Assembly (NCBI GenBank): GCA_013398295.1
Contig: VZSF01011179.1
Location: forward strand, 248,001 to 312,000
Origin: Chionis minor
Taxonomy: Eukaryota; Chordata; Aves; Charadriiformes; Chionididae
DNA: 64,000 nt
Reading direction: 5' to 3'
Positions within the stretch are counted from its first letter, which is position 1; every line of letters starts with the position of its first letter. The notes under the pieces were generated by a model. It made no database searches, was not told the origin of the DNA, and worked only from the letters and a program-made list of their open reading frames with translations. This document shows, in pieces, positions 38,883-50,613 of this stretch. The position numbers and the translations under genes are program-made.

Positions 38883-38903
38883 TCTCTCTGCAGAGAGATC
38901 TCT
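38883..38903. repeat. 16-bp perfect palindrome with overlapping second palindrome
   Basis: TCTCTCTGCAGAGAGA (38883-38898) equals its own reverse complement. AGAGATCTCT (38894-38903) is a second perfect palindrome sharing five bases with it. A further CTGTAGAGA echo follows. Confidence 0.9.
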
Positions 38904-38954
38904 GTAGAGATTGTAGAGCCCTATTGGAAGGCCCTCTGCTTCTGCTCTCCTACA

Positions 38955-39060
38955 TATCTTTCATTGAAGTCAACAGAAATAAAACATAGGGACTAAGGCA
39001 CCTCATGCAGGTGACCAATTGCAACACCAAGACAAGATGTGTCTGTATCTCTAGATCCGT
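38955..39060. repeat. Possible ancient L3/CR1-like remnant
   Basis: TTTCATTGAAGTCAACAGAA resembles the CATTGAAGTCAATGG signature that recurs in old amniote CR1/L3 elements. It is followed by a gently similar stretch. Similarity is short and judged by eye. A comparable hint is CCTGAAAGTCAGTGGGAAGC near 18030. Confidence 0.25.
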
Positions 39061-39300
39061 TGGCCTGGATCTTCTAAAGCCACCAAACCTGTGCAAAGCA
39101 ATTGAAGAATGGTGGCCAAGAGCTACTTTCTGAATACACCTCAGTATTTTTAATACTGGTTTGTAAGGACAAAAGAAAAGTACTTCAATAGGAATACAGA
39201 ATAGAATAACAATATTTTTCAAGTCCTCTTAGGCCAATAAAGGGTTGTAACTAGGAGCTTCCCTTCCATGCTCAGTGTTTATGCAAGATGTAATACAGTG

Positions 39301-39344
39301 ATAATTAAAAAACTAGAGTAGTATAATTAAAAAACTGCAGTAGT
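39301..39344 (+). repeat. 22-bp tandem duplication
   Basis: ATAATTAAAAAACTAGAGTA-GT (39301-39322) is followed at once by the same 22 bp with two changes (AG to GC; 39323-39344). Near-identity suggests a young duplication. Confidence 0.9.
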
Positions 39345-39379
39345 TATGATTCTTGCCTATTTCTACCTTTCCTTTCCAG

Positions 39380-39409
39380 CCACCTCAAAAAACAGTCTCA
39401 CACAGGCAG
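39380..39409 (+). other. Candidate 30-nt microexon
   Basis: A long pyrimidine-rich acceptor (TTGCCTATTTCTACC then TTTCCTTTCCAG) precedes exactly 30 nt, followed by the strong donor CAG|GTAAGAAT. The first frame reads PPQKTVSHRQ, and 30 nt preserves frame. Splice-site quality on both sides is among the best in the window. No gene or peptide is recognised. Confidence 0.3.
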
Positions 39410-40305
39410 GTAAGAATTCACAAATGACTCTGTAACCAGTACACTGAGCCGTTTTGTTAGAGAGGCTGAAAGGCCATGAATCCTAAGTTTTAAGTGGTCA
39501 AACAGCACTTATGGGAAAAAAAAAATAATGCTGGTTACTTCTACAACAGTATTTGAACATTTTACATTAGGTAAAAAGAATGGAGTGGAACCCTCAGTTC
39601 TTGCTCATGAGTTTATCCAAGAGGAAAAAGCAAAGCAAACAAACAAACAAAAAAATCAGAAAGTTAAATACCAAACATTGACAGTAATGGAAAAAACAAG
39701 TTTAACTGCAGTTCACATAAAAACAGAGAAAAAGAAGCAAAGTTATTTTGAAAACATACACAAACAGATTTAGATTTAAAAAACAGGGCATTTTAGCATT
39801 CAAATCCTTCTCCCTGCTTCCATTAAACTGAACCTGAACAGATGCTAAGTATTTAAAGGTCTGAATTTGGAAAAATACTATGCAAATGCCCAAGATGCAT
39901 GCACACAAGTCATCATTTGTGCTGCCTACTGCAACTGCTTGGATATCCAGACAGAGGTTATCACAGCCAGGACTAAGACCAATTGCTTTTCCTGCAAGGT
40001 GCAAAGACTCCCAAAACCCCATTACAATTAGCAATGGCACGCACAGCCACACCTTTGGTGATGAAAACATACCAACACAACAGAGGTAATGTCACTTACA
40101 GTTTGTAAGACATAGGTCATGCTCAGTTATCACATATCAGCCTGAACAAAAAAGTATCCAACACCTACATAAAATATCTTTGCAGACTTGATTTGGTTAT
40201 TTCCAGTACTTCACTGCTAACTCTCCTCCACTCAGTGCCCCAGCCTACAACTGGACTGAACAGAAACACTAACATTTTTCAACCACTAAGAACAGGACTG
40301 AACTA

Positions 40306-40335
40306 TTTCTTCTTTCTGAGATTTCTTTCTGAGAA
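40306..40335 (+). repeat. Imperfect tandem TTTCTTTCTGAGA
   Basis: TTTCTTCTTTCTGAGA is followed directly by TTTCTTTCTGAGA. Small pyrimidine-rich tandem. Confidence 0.75.
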
Positions 40336-40877
40336 GATAGATCTGCGAGGCAGTCTTCTTCCCTCTCCCACGCCCCCTTTTTTGGTACCAAATGTACAAA
40401 CCTCAAAGTTTTTCTGGCGGCAGCCCATAAAAATCCAATCTGGGTATCAGTGCTGTTTTCCAAATGTGAGATTACAGGGGCACAAGCACAGAGAACTGGG
40501 ATGTCTTAAGCCAGGTCTCCTCATAGGCTAACAGCAAAACTGAAATAAGACTGTAAGAAAATACCTGCCAGGTAACTGGAAGACTGCAATGACATCTTCT
40601 ACAGCATTTTCTTTTCAACTGTTGTCACCTCTACTAGAGGATGGCATCTAACAGGCAGCTTATGTTCTTTAGCAATGTTCGATGTAGTTGTCCAATGGCC
40701 GTGTCATAAAGCTGTACTTGACCACAACTCTACTACCAAAAGGTAATATTGATGACAATCATCCCTACATTCGACAGTCTAATGAATGCAAATTTCAGTG
40801 ATGTTGAAAGCCAGAAGAGGACTCTTCCTCTTGTTTGTAAGTTACATGAACAATTTTACTGTAGTTCCTATTCACAG

Positions 40878-40919
40878 GCATCGTTCAACAGAGTAGGGAA
40901 CCTGTCAGAGGAGGAGGAG
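40878..40919 (+). other. Candidate 42-nt exon
   Basis: The acceptor TTTACTGTAGTTCCTATTCACAG (in overlap) precedes 14 open codons reading ASFNRVGNLSEEEE, then the donor GAG|GTAAGG. Length is a multiple of three, and the frame continues open for 66 codons around it. An acidic C-terminal end and both splice sites make it plausible, but no family is recognised. Confidence 0.2.
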
Positions 40920-42329
40920 GTAAGGTGGGGGGAGGCAAGAAACATTTAAATATTAACTCCAGTGGCCTACTGAAAACCCCATAAAATTAACACAGATTTC
41001 GTTATACATTTAAAACTCATAATGTGTCAGAAAATAAAATTTAAATGTCTTTCTATATTTCTTTAGCGTGAGCTGCAAGCATGGGAACATTTCTTCTACA
41101 CATCTAAGAGCTCACCTTCTCCAATAAGCAACCCAGGGGACCAGATTACAGTATTACAGTCTGGAGGTAGATCAAACATTTTCACAGTCAGTGGACAAAT
41201 CTTGATTTGTTCAAGGCTTTACTCAGGCATTGGAAAAGGCTTTAGAGCAGCATTTCAAAGTTATTTAGAAGACAAGGTCTTATCTTCAAAAAATGGGTAA
41301 ATCCCTTGAACTCAAAATGTAATTGTGTAGGTTTGCAGAGCAAGGAAATCTACCTTAAATATTGTTGTAAAACTGTGTAAAAAAGTATTTATTCTTTAAT
41401 ATTAACAAAATGGAGAGAGCTTTACATAAAGCTGAATACAAAGTGGGAGGCCTACAAATGCCTTTGGCTAGACAACTTGGAAAACCGCATACATTTCCGG
41501 AGCTTTAGAATACCTGATTTTTTCCCCTTAAACATTTCTCAAGGTCTTGAATGAATTTAATCCGTTCATTTTACTAAGCTGGACTGAGTAGTTTTACCAA
41601 ATTCTGTTAATTTTCCACAGAGCAGCTTTGGAGAGGACAAACGTGCCACAGCCCAGCTCCAGCAGCCAAGCCAGGTGCTGATGCACATGGTGCCTGTACA
41701 GCTAGAAACCATGGCTCTGCACTTCAGCAGCACTCCAGACGCACTGGAAACAGTCTTTCAAAATAGCAATAATAAACACGGAGATCTCCCCCAAGACAAG
41801 GTGCAGATCCTGCTAATTATTTGTGCAGCTCTAGAGTGTCACAGAGGTGAAGTTAAAAGCCGCACATGGACAGCAATACCAGAGAAAAGTGGGACTGTGA
41901 CTGACACAGCAACAAGCTAGTCCTCAGAGAGAAATAGAAAGCACGTGTGTCCTTTCAGAACTCCACATTCAGTGGCATTTAACAGTGCCGACTGCAAAAA
42001 ATACAACCACAAACAGTCAGTTTGCCCACTGACAAATCGGTACCACAGCCCTGGAAAATCCTACAAATAGTGGCAAGGTCTTTTCCTGCTAAATAATATG
42101 TCTGTGGCAGAGATTAATCCAGTTCAAGGGTGATTAGAAGCAGGAAGTAATAAAGAAGGAGAGTCAGCATCAGACTCAGTAGAAAGTCTTTAACACTCAA
42201 TTATCATAACTATAAACAGCAGGAAAAAGTTTTAAAATTTATTGAAATCAGGCTAGCAATTTATGCAACCATCTAGGTCTTTTTTTTTCTATGAAACTCC
42301 CTAGCATATCAATCAGCTTTAAGGAACCA

Positions 42330-42500
42330 CTAATAAATATTAATATTGCTTTTGACGTTCATACTGAAGCATTTGACAGCAGGAACTATTAGGTTTGCTA
42401 TTGATTTGCCATAATAAAGTTAATGAGCGTTCATTACTTTATTAATTTGAAGACAGCAGAACTGATGGGAAATAAGTATTAGAAAAATATTGTTAATAAA
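42330..42500. promoter_or_regulatory. Homeodomain-site-dense segment, possible enhancer
   Basis: Many TAAT/ATTA cores: CTAATAAATATTAATATTGC, CATAATAAAGTTAATGAGCG, TTCATTACTTTATTAATTTG. Positions 42421-42436 form TAATGA-gcgt-TCATTA, a perfect inverted pair of homeodomain half-sites spaced by four bases. This texture is common in vertebrate conserved noncoding elements, but conservation is untested and AT-rich chance is an alternative. Confidence 0.22.
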
Positions 42501-44569
42501 TACTTAGTATACAGCAGATTTTGAGGCTTCACCTTTTCCTCACAAAGGGATGGAGTCCTAAAAATGTTGGAATTCCAATCCTAACTTCCCCTGCCATTAT
42601 GGTTACAACTGGATCGAGCAGAAAGGAATGTTCCCTTCTTACCCTAAACTACATGTGAGTATAAAAAATTCCATTAAAAGACAAGACTTGTGAAAATACG
42701 CTCATGTCACAACACATTAAGCTAAACCACCACCTACTAAAATGAGAAACTGCAGAATTCAAAAAGCCCTTTTGCATCAGCCTGAGGAAATTGCATTTAC
42801 AGAGAAGGGATCCCATATGTAAAAACTTACGATGCTTTACACTGGACAATAACTACAAGTGTGGGTATGTCATTTGTGGGCTACCCAATAACATTCAGAT
42901 GACTGAAAAGCTCCCGAGTACTTTTACAGATCTTGCCCGAAAAGTACCATTATAAAGCACTAATACTCTCCTAGCCTCCAGCCATAAAAACCAAGACGTA
43001 AATCCAGTTCCCAGCAAAGGAGTCAACAAGCCTCTTGATTACCAATAAAACTGTTAGTAGCAAACACATAAACATATTTCTAAACTATTTCCTTATTTTA
43101 AATCAAGCACTGTAAACTAGTTAGATTGATGGTAATTATTCAATCCTAAAATCTATTTTTGCCTCAGCTGAAAAAATAAAGCTGGAGCTAAAAAAAAAAA
43201 AAGACATCTTAAATCCCAGCCTTCCAATAAATGTGGATTTGTTTTCGATTATAGCATGTGGGTTTTGCTGATGCAACTACCACCAGTAGAAAAAGCCTTG
43301 ACTCAATTTTGTACTAGAGTCACAGATAACTGTAGTACAGGCAGGGCTAGCAGAATCATCTTTAAAGTGGCCCAACACTTCCCATGATACAGTTCATTTT
43401 AAATCACGTCTGCAACATTTGATTCTTCATTATTTGGCCTGAGATTATGTATATGGGTGGCCGAATGCTCACTGTGCAGGGTGACAGAGAAACACATTAT
43501 TTTACCCATGTGGAAAACAGAATCTACTTTCTCATAAGTCTTGTTTCAGATCATGAATTTGATAGTTTAGAGTGGGCTATTGTATCACAGATGCATCATT
43601 TTCTGTCCCTTTCACAAGCTACCCCAAACTGGCCAAGTTATAAGATAATCAAAGTACGGTACTTCAAAATTATTACTAAAGAGACCCATTAAAGTATTTA
43701 ACACTGCTGCTAAGATCTCACCCACGCCTGATTTGCTTCAGAGCATGGGATTAAACTACATGAGGTGCCCCAAAAGATTAAAGCTTTGGTGGGCAAATCT
43801 TGGACTATGCATTAAGACAGAGGTCGCTTCCCTCTCCACTCTGAGCACCTACCCCAGTCAGCTACGGAAAGCACATAAAGGGACAACCATTTTCTTTATC
43901 TGTGAGAAAACGGTGGGGAAAGCTTAAAGAGAAGCCCACGAAAACAGACTTGAGAATCACGACAAGGCAAGAGAGAGATGGATACTGGCATTACAAAAGC
44001 CAACAGGGGAGGAACAGGACCGAGAACACAGGAGATAAGAAACAAAAGAAATAAGGAGAGAACATAGATGTGGTGGGGAGCCATAGCATCATACAGGACA
44101 AGTACAATGGCCAAAGGCAGAAAACCAGACTTCCGTCCCCGCTTGCTCAGGGTGAGGAAGCAGAACTGAGAGGCAGTGGAGACCATCAACAAAGTAGGGA
44201 CAGACAGAGTTCATGTGAGACACGAGAACAGGGGAGATCCTGAGCAGAGCCTTGGATGCCTTAGTCCTGCAACTCCTCCCCTCCCACGAAGCCGCCTGCT
44301 GCCAGGGCTGGGGCACACAGAAAGCAACAACCACCAGAAAGGGCTTCGCCAGGTCAGCTGGCAGAAGTTTGCATTCACGGCTTAGGCACCTTCGATGCCT
44401 GAACGAAGCTCTAGCCTTGGTTTAATTCCATATTAAACCTGCAAACCTTATCTTTAACAAAACGCCCATGAAGTTCAGTTTAGACAACACAAGCAAACAA
44501 ATCCGCAAACTTGGGATGGCCACACAAATCAATTTAGAAGTTAGCGGAGAAAGCAATAAATAGGTTGTG

Positions 44570-44665
44570 ATTCAAGACATCAGGACATCTGAACCCTCTC
44601 TTTTGTTCGCTGCGTGACCTCAGAAGAGTAACGCTACTCGTGCTCTCAGCACCTCTGTTGCATTA
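44570..44665 (+). mobile_element. Possible degraded MIR fragment
   Basis: GATTCAAGACATCAGGACAT, then CTGAACCCTCTCTTTTGTTC, then GCTGCGTGACCTCAGAAGAG parallel the MIR order (caggagacctgggtt... gctgtgtgaccttgggcaag). CTCTCAGCACCTCTGTTGC parallels the following core. Much more diverged than the copy at 35.9 kb. Confidence 0.35.
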
Positions 44666-45481
44666 CGAATTCCTCCCGTGGAGGACGTTTTGAGAGCTAC
44701 GCGTGAAAGAAGAGCACAAGGATATGGAATAGGATCTCATCGTTCAGGCTGATATTGAAACACATGTGAAAAAGGGATTCATGTGAGAAGGTGAGAGAAT
44801 CAAGGCTCTTAAGGTTAAAGTCACTAGGTAAAAATTAATCATGTTTAAAATGGGGCTGACTGTAACGTATTTGATAGTATACAGGCTCCAACTACTGTAC
44901 ATGTCAGAATTCCACTGAGCAACAAAAAATTTACAGCCCTACATATTTTCCTTTGGGTAGCTGATTATTTCTTCTGACATTCACACAGTTTTATTTCCCT
45001 TTTGCACTGAAGAGGAGGCACCTGCATTTCTTCAGACATTTATAATATTCAGATTCTGCTTTTGAACTTTCCTTTGCCCCAGTTTCTTGTCATCACTGCT
45101 TAGTTATCAGCATGGGGAAGCAAGCAAGTAGCTTTCTCTCTTCCCTCAGGCAATACCATTGCTGCGCTTTGATTTGCGTCACAGAGACAAAAAAAGTAGA
45201 ACAGCTGCAGCCCTTAATTGCCGAAACCACGTATGTGAGGCTGCAGCTCGGTTTCACTGTTGCTCTTCCAGCTAGAAAAATTATTAAAGGCCCAGTCCTG
45301 CTTGCCCAAAAGCACACTTACTGGGTCATACACTAGAACAGTACACAACTTTCAGAGACAGCGGAATATGGTAAAAAATTTAAAATATCAATAGTTTTGA
45401 GTAAAATAAAGGCAAGTTTAAGAAACATGGACTTCTATATCAGGTTCATCATCTGAGTCCTTCCTACGAGTGTGTTAAGGC

Positions 45482-45555
45482 AGCAAAACCATCATTGCTT
45501 GTGCCTGTTCTCTTCAGGGAGGATGAACGGGCACAAGCAATTTTTTCTGTTTGCT
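45482..45555. other. 74-nt stem-loop, pre-miRNA-like
   Basis: Left arm 45494-45510 (ATTGCTTGTGCCTGTTC) pairs with right arm 45525-45541 (GAACGGGCACAAGCAAT) over 17 bp, with a single T-G wobble at 45506/45529, across a 14-nt loop. Beyond an internal loop (6 and 8 nt), AGCAAA (45482-45487) pairs with TTTGCT (45550-45555). Length and shape suit a microRNA precursor. I do not recognise the arm sequences as a known miRNA. Either strand could be transcribed. A small foldback transposon remnant is the alternative. Confidence 0.45.
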
Positions 45556-48500
45556 AAAGTGGGTTTAATGTAGTGGGAAGGGTCAGGTGCCTTGGTTGTT
45601 GATTAGGTGCAGGTAGCACATTTATGTTAATAAATCAAGATCAAAGAGTCAGACTTGGCATTTGCAGCTGAGGGAAGATCAGCAGGTTTGGTAATACATC
45701 CCAAGGTTCTGGTGACAGCTTTCCCCAGATTTGAGCCATAACTCTCTTTCACACATACACAGCCTTCTTTATGCATCCATAGGTGCATTCCCACAACAAA
45801 ACCAAGACTTATTTCCATTACATGGGCACGGGATTGAGGAGCTTGTCTTGTTGGGAATTCCCAAATAGTGAAAGCTGTCACTGTGATCCAGCCCCACACA
45901 GGAAAACAATGACTGTGGCCAGACCAATACTGATTTGGACTGGAAAATACATACACAAATTTATTACCTTAAACTTCAGCATATAATATTTTTTTCCTAA
46001 TGAAACATTTTCTTTCAGATATATAGCCCGACTGGTTTTGAATGGCTGTTTTTGAGGTTTTCATGAAGATGTTTATCTGTTTACTTACTGTCCAAATTAT
46101 CAGATGGTCCCACAAAGTATTTTAAGATGTAGTTTGTTTCTTATGTAGTGCATTATAAAGACAATTTTACACTGAGAAGCGTCATCATCTAGTGATTATG
46201 ATCTTTTGCTTCTAAAGAAAAGAGAAAAGTAATTCTGAAATGGAGAGCGCAGTAATACATTAACATCTGAGAAAAGGGAGTGAGGATAAGGTGTGTGGGG
46301 GACTTTTTCTTTAAGTAATACCACATGCTCATTCTATCAAACCTAAAAGCATATTTAAAAATATTTTCCATATAGAAACAAGAATGAAGTATAGAAAGCA
46401 CTCAACACACTAAGGAAGAAAGGACCATCAATTAGAATCATAAATAACATTTTGATTTACTACATTAGGAAGAAAGCTTTCAGTACCTCAAGCCCTCGGC
46501 AAATCACTAGGCAAATTCAGATGCAAAATGCGTTCAGACTGTGTACTCAAGAGTAAGTTACACCTGCACGAGACACATGCTGGTGATGCAACAGCTGGAT
46601 AAATCCACTCCCTCATCCAGCCTCCACCAGCTGACTCAAGAACAGCAAGGAGCATGAGAAATTTTTCATTATACTGTAATCATACGTGTGTTACCGATGC
46701 TTACAGAGCCCTGCTTTCATGAGGAAAAAAGCCTAAAATAAAAATGTCCTAACTTAAAAGAGTACCCTGTTCTAGTTGTATTTACACTGCTGCAGAAGTG
46801 CAAGGTTTGGATTACTAATGGCGATTATTCACCAGCAAATTCCCAGGAAAATGCAAGCTGTAAAAGGTTTTGCTTGCTTCAACTTCTTGAACAAGAGGTA
46901 AATCTCTTCTAGACAACTTTGCAGTCTTGTTTAAAAAGGTTTTGATGCTGCTGAAATTTGCATTTTACAAAACCCACACTTACTACCTTTTAAAAAATAA
47001 AAATAATCACCCTTGAAGTGCTGTTTCATTCATTCAAAAAACAAACAGCCAGTAATATAAAAACAAGCCACTAAGATATGTTTTTTTCTGGAATTTCCAC
47101 AATTATTTTCTCTACATTACTTGTTTGTACTGGGTGAATACACTGCAGGTTCTTGTCTTCACTGTCTTGTTTTCAGCAAGTCCAGTTCTCTTTTGGGGAC
47201 AGCTCAATTCTGCCATTAGTGCATGACAGTCAGTCAGAAATACAGTTTCTTCCATATTCAAGGGCATTGTTTAAACATACCAAACAGCTTTGGCTTAAAG
47301 CATAGATCTGTCCATTTTTATGAGTACTCATTTTTGTGTCTCACGATCAAGCTATTTGCTCTCAGGGGTTACTATGACTTCTGCCCATGAATACGCTGTG
47401 TTTCTGAATCTCCTTCCCAAAAATAGGAAGCCGCAGCCCGACAGCAGAAAGGGAAAGACGATGGCAGAAACCTCCGCATCAGAGCTATTCTCACACATTT
47501 CCTGACAGGTCTAGAATGTACTTTTGGGCTCACAGTTGCTGACTTACTCTAATCAAGTTTGTCATGGGAAATTTTGACAGACATGGAGGATAACAATGTT
47601 TTCCACTTACAGTGAAATGTTCCGAAAGGCAAGATGCCTGATGGTTGATTTTCTCCTGCTGGTAAATATGCATATAGCCCGTCTTTTGTTTTTCACTCAG
47701 ATGATATTTAAAGTATTTTTAGAGGCAACCACCAGCTAGACCAAACATTCTCCCTTTCCTGAAATAGCAGCTCTACTTTATGGTCTCTGAAGCATCCTTA
47801 CTTTCCCTGTCTACCCTTCAAATGCAACTCAGTTCTGCTGATCTGCTTGATTCACTGCTCTTCCTCACACCTTCAGGGACGCTCGCAATTCTACACAGCC
47901 CATCTCAGCCTTTGACTACCAAAGCAATATTTCAGCAAGTAATACCACCTACACACTCCACCTTCTGGTCTCCTCTGGACAGGAGAGAAAACAATATGAT
48001 GGTATCTCCACTCATCATAGATTTATGGATAAGAGAGATGGTCCCAGATTAATGGGACCACATGAGGAAAAATGGGCCTGTTCTCAAATGCAACTAGCAA
48101 GAAGACATATGTAACAGGACAAGTTCATTCCTCCATGGGCAGTGAAAATCTTACACCAAAGATGAACCTGCTATGAAGAGTGCTGGCTGAATTCCATGTC
48201 TATCTTTCAGATGAGTACCTAATGTACCTTGTTTTCATTCAAGTTTAGCAAAAGCATCACAGAAGAACAAGGCGTGCATGCTGGAAAGGCACCAAATGGT
48301 GACATGTTTGTACTGCTGTTTGGCTAGAACAATACAGCATTTATCAAAAGTTAAACATTTACTCAAAACGGGGCTTCTGAACACTTTCTGTCACAGTGCA
48401 AATTGCTGTGATACAGCATGAAGTTCCATACAGAGGAGCACACACAATGGAAGAGGTAAAACAATCCTGCTAACTTGACCCAACCCTTTTCTGTTTTCTT

Positions 48501-49842
48501 TTTCCTTATTTTTGAGCATGGGGAGAGTGGGATAGGACTATTCCATGTTTATCTTCAAAATAATAAATTACAACAGCATTTTTTCCTCTTCTTCACCTGG
48601 ATCTAACTTGGTTAAGGAGGGGAAAAAAAACCCAAAAACCCAAAGATAGTGGTACAACAAAGAAAGTAATTGACTTAGGCTTTGTTAACCCTGTGGCCTC
48701 ATTCCAGTTTCAGCTTTTGTGTCTCACTGACTAAACAGAAAGGAAGAGCCAGAAAAAAATTACACAGTCAAAACAACTGTTTGTACAGCATGTATCAGTA
48801 CAGTTTCAACCAAATTATCTTGCTTCTGGATGACAAGGAATTTGCCCTAGGGCAGCATACTGTGACTTGGGCACCAATAGCTTCAGGTGCCGGTATAAAA
48901 ATCCCTCTACTCCCACTTCTCAGTTTAGAAGGGAAATGGCCTATCCCAAGGCGGGTCATCAGGAAGCTCTGCCACACAAAATCTTACTGGCTTTCTTCTA
49001 GAATGCAAGCTTTTAAGACTGGTATACTTTAATGTTGTATTGTCAGTTGAATTATGCTGATTTTCAAGACTGCTATAGCAAGCACTCGGGGAATTTAGCC
49101 TTAGCTTTACTTGAGCCAATTCTTGAGACACATAAACTCCCAGCCTCCAGAGGCAAGGGGTTGGCCTGAAGTTTCCGGGGAAAGAAAGAAAGAAAAAAAA
49201 AAAAAAGAGGCTGTAACTTGCATACTTCTTACCACCACTGTTCCAATGTTTATGTATTTATATAAAAAAAAAATACACATGGACAAGTCATCCTAGACTC
49301 CTCCAGTGCGAAAAGGGATGCAAAAGCCTCCCCCACCCCCTAAACGGCACAACTTGACGGAGACAACTGTAACTGAGATGAGCATCCAGCTCAAGAGTTT
49401 TTCCCAACGTACCGTCTGTCCTGCCCTACTGCCAATGGTGCGTTTCTCCCCTTGAATTGTCATCTGATGAAGACTAGAATGAATTAGCCCATCCACAGAA
49501 CTCAAACAGCACAGAAATGGCGCCACAGAAGCATTTACATAATTACCCAACGTGCAAGGTCACAACGTGCTGTACTGAATCTCCCATGTATTGTAAACAG
49601 GCAATTTCTGCAGGACAAAAGCATGGGCAACATTGTTTTGTTCACCTATTATAGCGGCCTCATCAAGAACATCATTACAAGAATAGGATTTGTGATTAGA
49701 GGGGTAAATAATATAAATTTTGTCTTTCCCCATCATAACTGGAGGCACAGTGGTGGCCCTGCTTTACATTATATTCAACAGATCTGTGACGGTTTTGGTC
49801 AAAGCTTTTGTCAGAATTAGCTGCCTTCAGAAAATGTTAAAA

Positions 49843-49848
<6 letters not shown>

Positions 49849-49873
<25 letters not shown>

Positions 49874-49876
49874 CCC
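49849..49876 (+). repeat. (CA)12 microsatellite
   Basis: Twelve uninterrupted CA units followed by a short C run. It is a likely polymorphic marker. Confidence 0.95.
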
Positions 49877-50419
49877 CTCTATCCTCTGCGGTACACTTCA
49901 GGATGCCAGGCTTTATCTGCCCTTCAGCACGCCATTCCTCCTCACAGGCCATCGGCTCTCCATCCCTCAACCCTTCTCACAGCGAGCACCGTGGTTTCAT
50001 TTACACAGGGCTCATGTTTCTGCCATCTGCCCACCATATTGGTGGTAAGGTTTGAAAAAGCATGGAACAAAGCAGAGCTTGTCTCTCTCCACCAGCCAAT
50101 ATGAAGCCCGTACTGGCACCCAGCAGGCAGTCTCTACATCAACAACTAGTCAGTAGTCTGTGAAGGCTAAAAACAGCAAAAGATCATCTCATTTCTAAGA
50201 AAGAATTTAAACAGAGTTGAGACTGTATCAAGAGCTGGAAAAGGGCCTATTGAAAAAAGAAGGGGGGAAAAAAAATAAAAGACCCCAATCAACTCCATGT
50301 GCGATAAAACTAAGGCCGCACAAAAATCCAACTGACAAGCAGGAACCAAAGATTTATTCAACCCCCGTCTGCGAAGCTCCTTGACTTACAGCTGCTCTAG
50401 AAGCCTCTCCTAATTCCAG

Positions 50420-50451
50420 GTATTGACTGGCACCACCCCTCAAAGCAGACG
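50420..50451 (+). other. Candidate 32-nt exon
   Basis: The acceptor GAAGCCTCTCCTAATTCCAG precedes 32 nt and the donor ACG|GTAAGTTT. The donor intronic part is ideal. One frame reads IDWHHPSKQT. The acceptor is fair. No family recognised. Confidence 0.15.
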
Positions 50452-50588
50452 GTAAGTTTACTGGTGCCCATATTTCTGGGTCGGTGGCTACTGCCAGCCC
50501 TAACATTCAGATAGCAACTCCCAGTTCCCAACCGTGCCGCTGCGGCTGCTGGACCAGTGGGGCTGCTCAGCCTGCCCTTGGGAGGGCA

Positions 50589-50613
50589 TGGACCCACGCA
50601 GTCTGTGGGTCCA
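50589..50613. repeat. GC-rich 9-bp hairpin
   Basis: TGGACCCAC (50589-50597) and GTGGGTCCA (50605-50613) are perfect complements around a 7-nt loop (GCAGTCT). It lies in a locally GC-rich patch (50460-50620). Confidence 0.85.

Larger units (their letters stand above)
36161..44569. other. Noncoding interval with the longest open frames and possible regulatory DNA
   Basis: No gene recognised with confidence. It holds two long plus-strand open frames (36705-37271, 37815-38318), three short tandem repeats, a 16-bp palindrome, two candidate plus-strand exons and at least two homeodomain-site-dense segments, each listed separately. A purine-rich patch lies at about 43920-44230. Confidence 0.6.
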
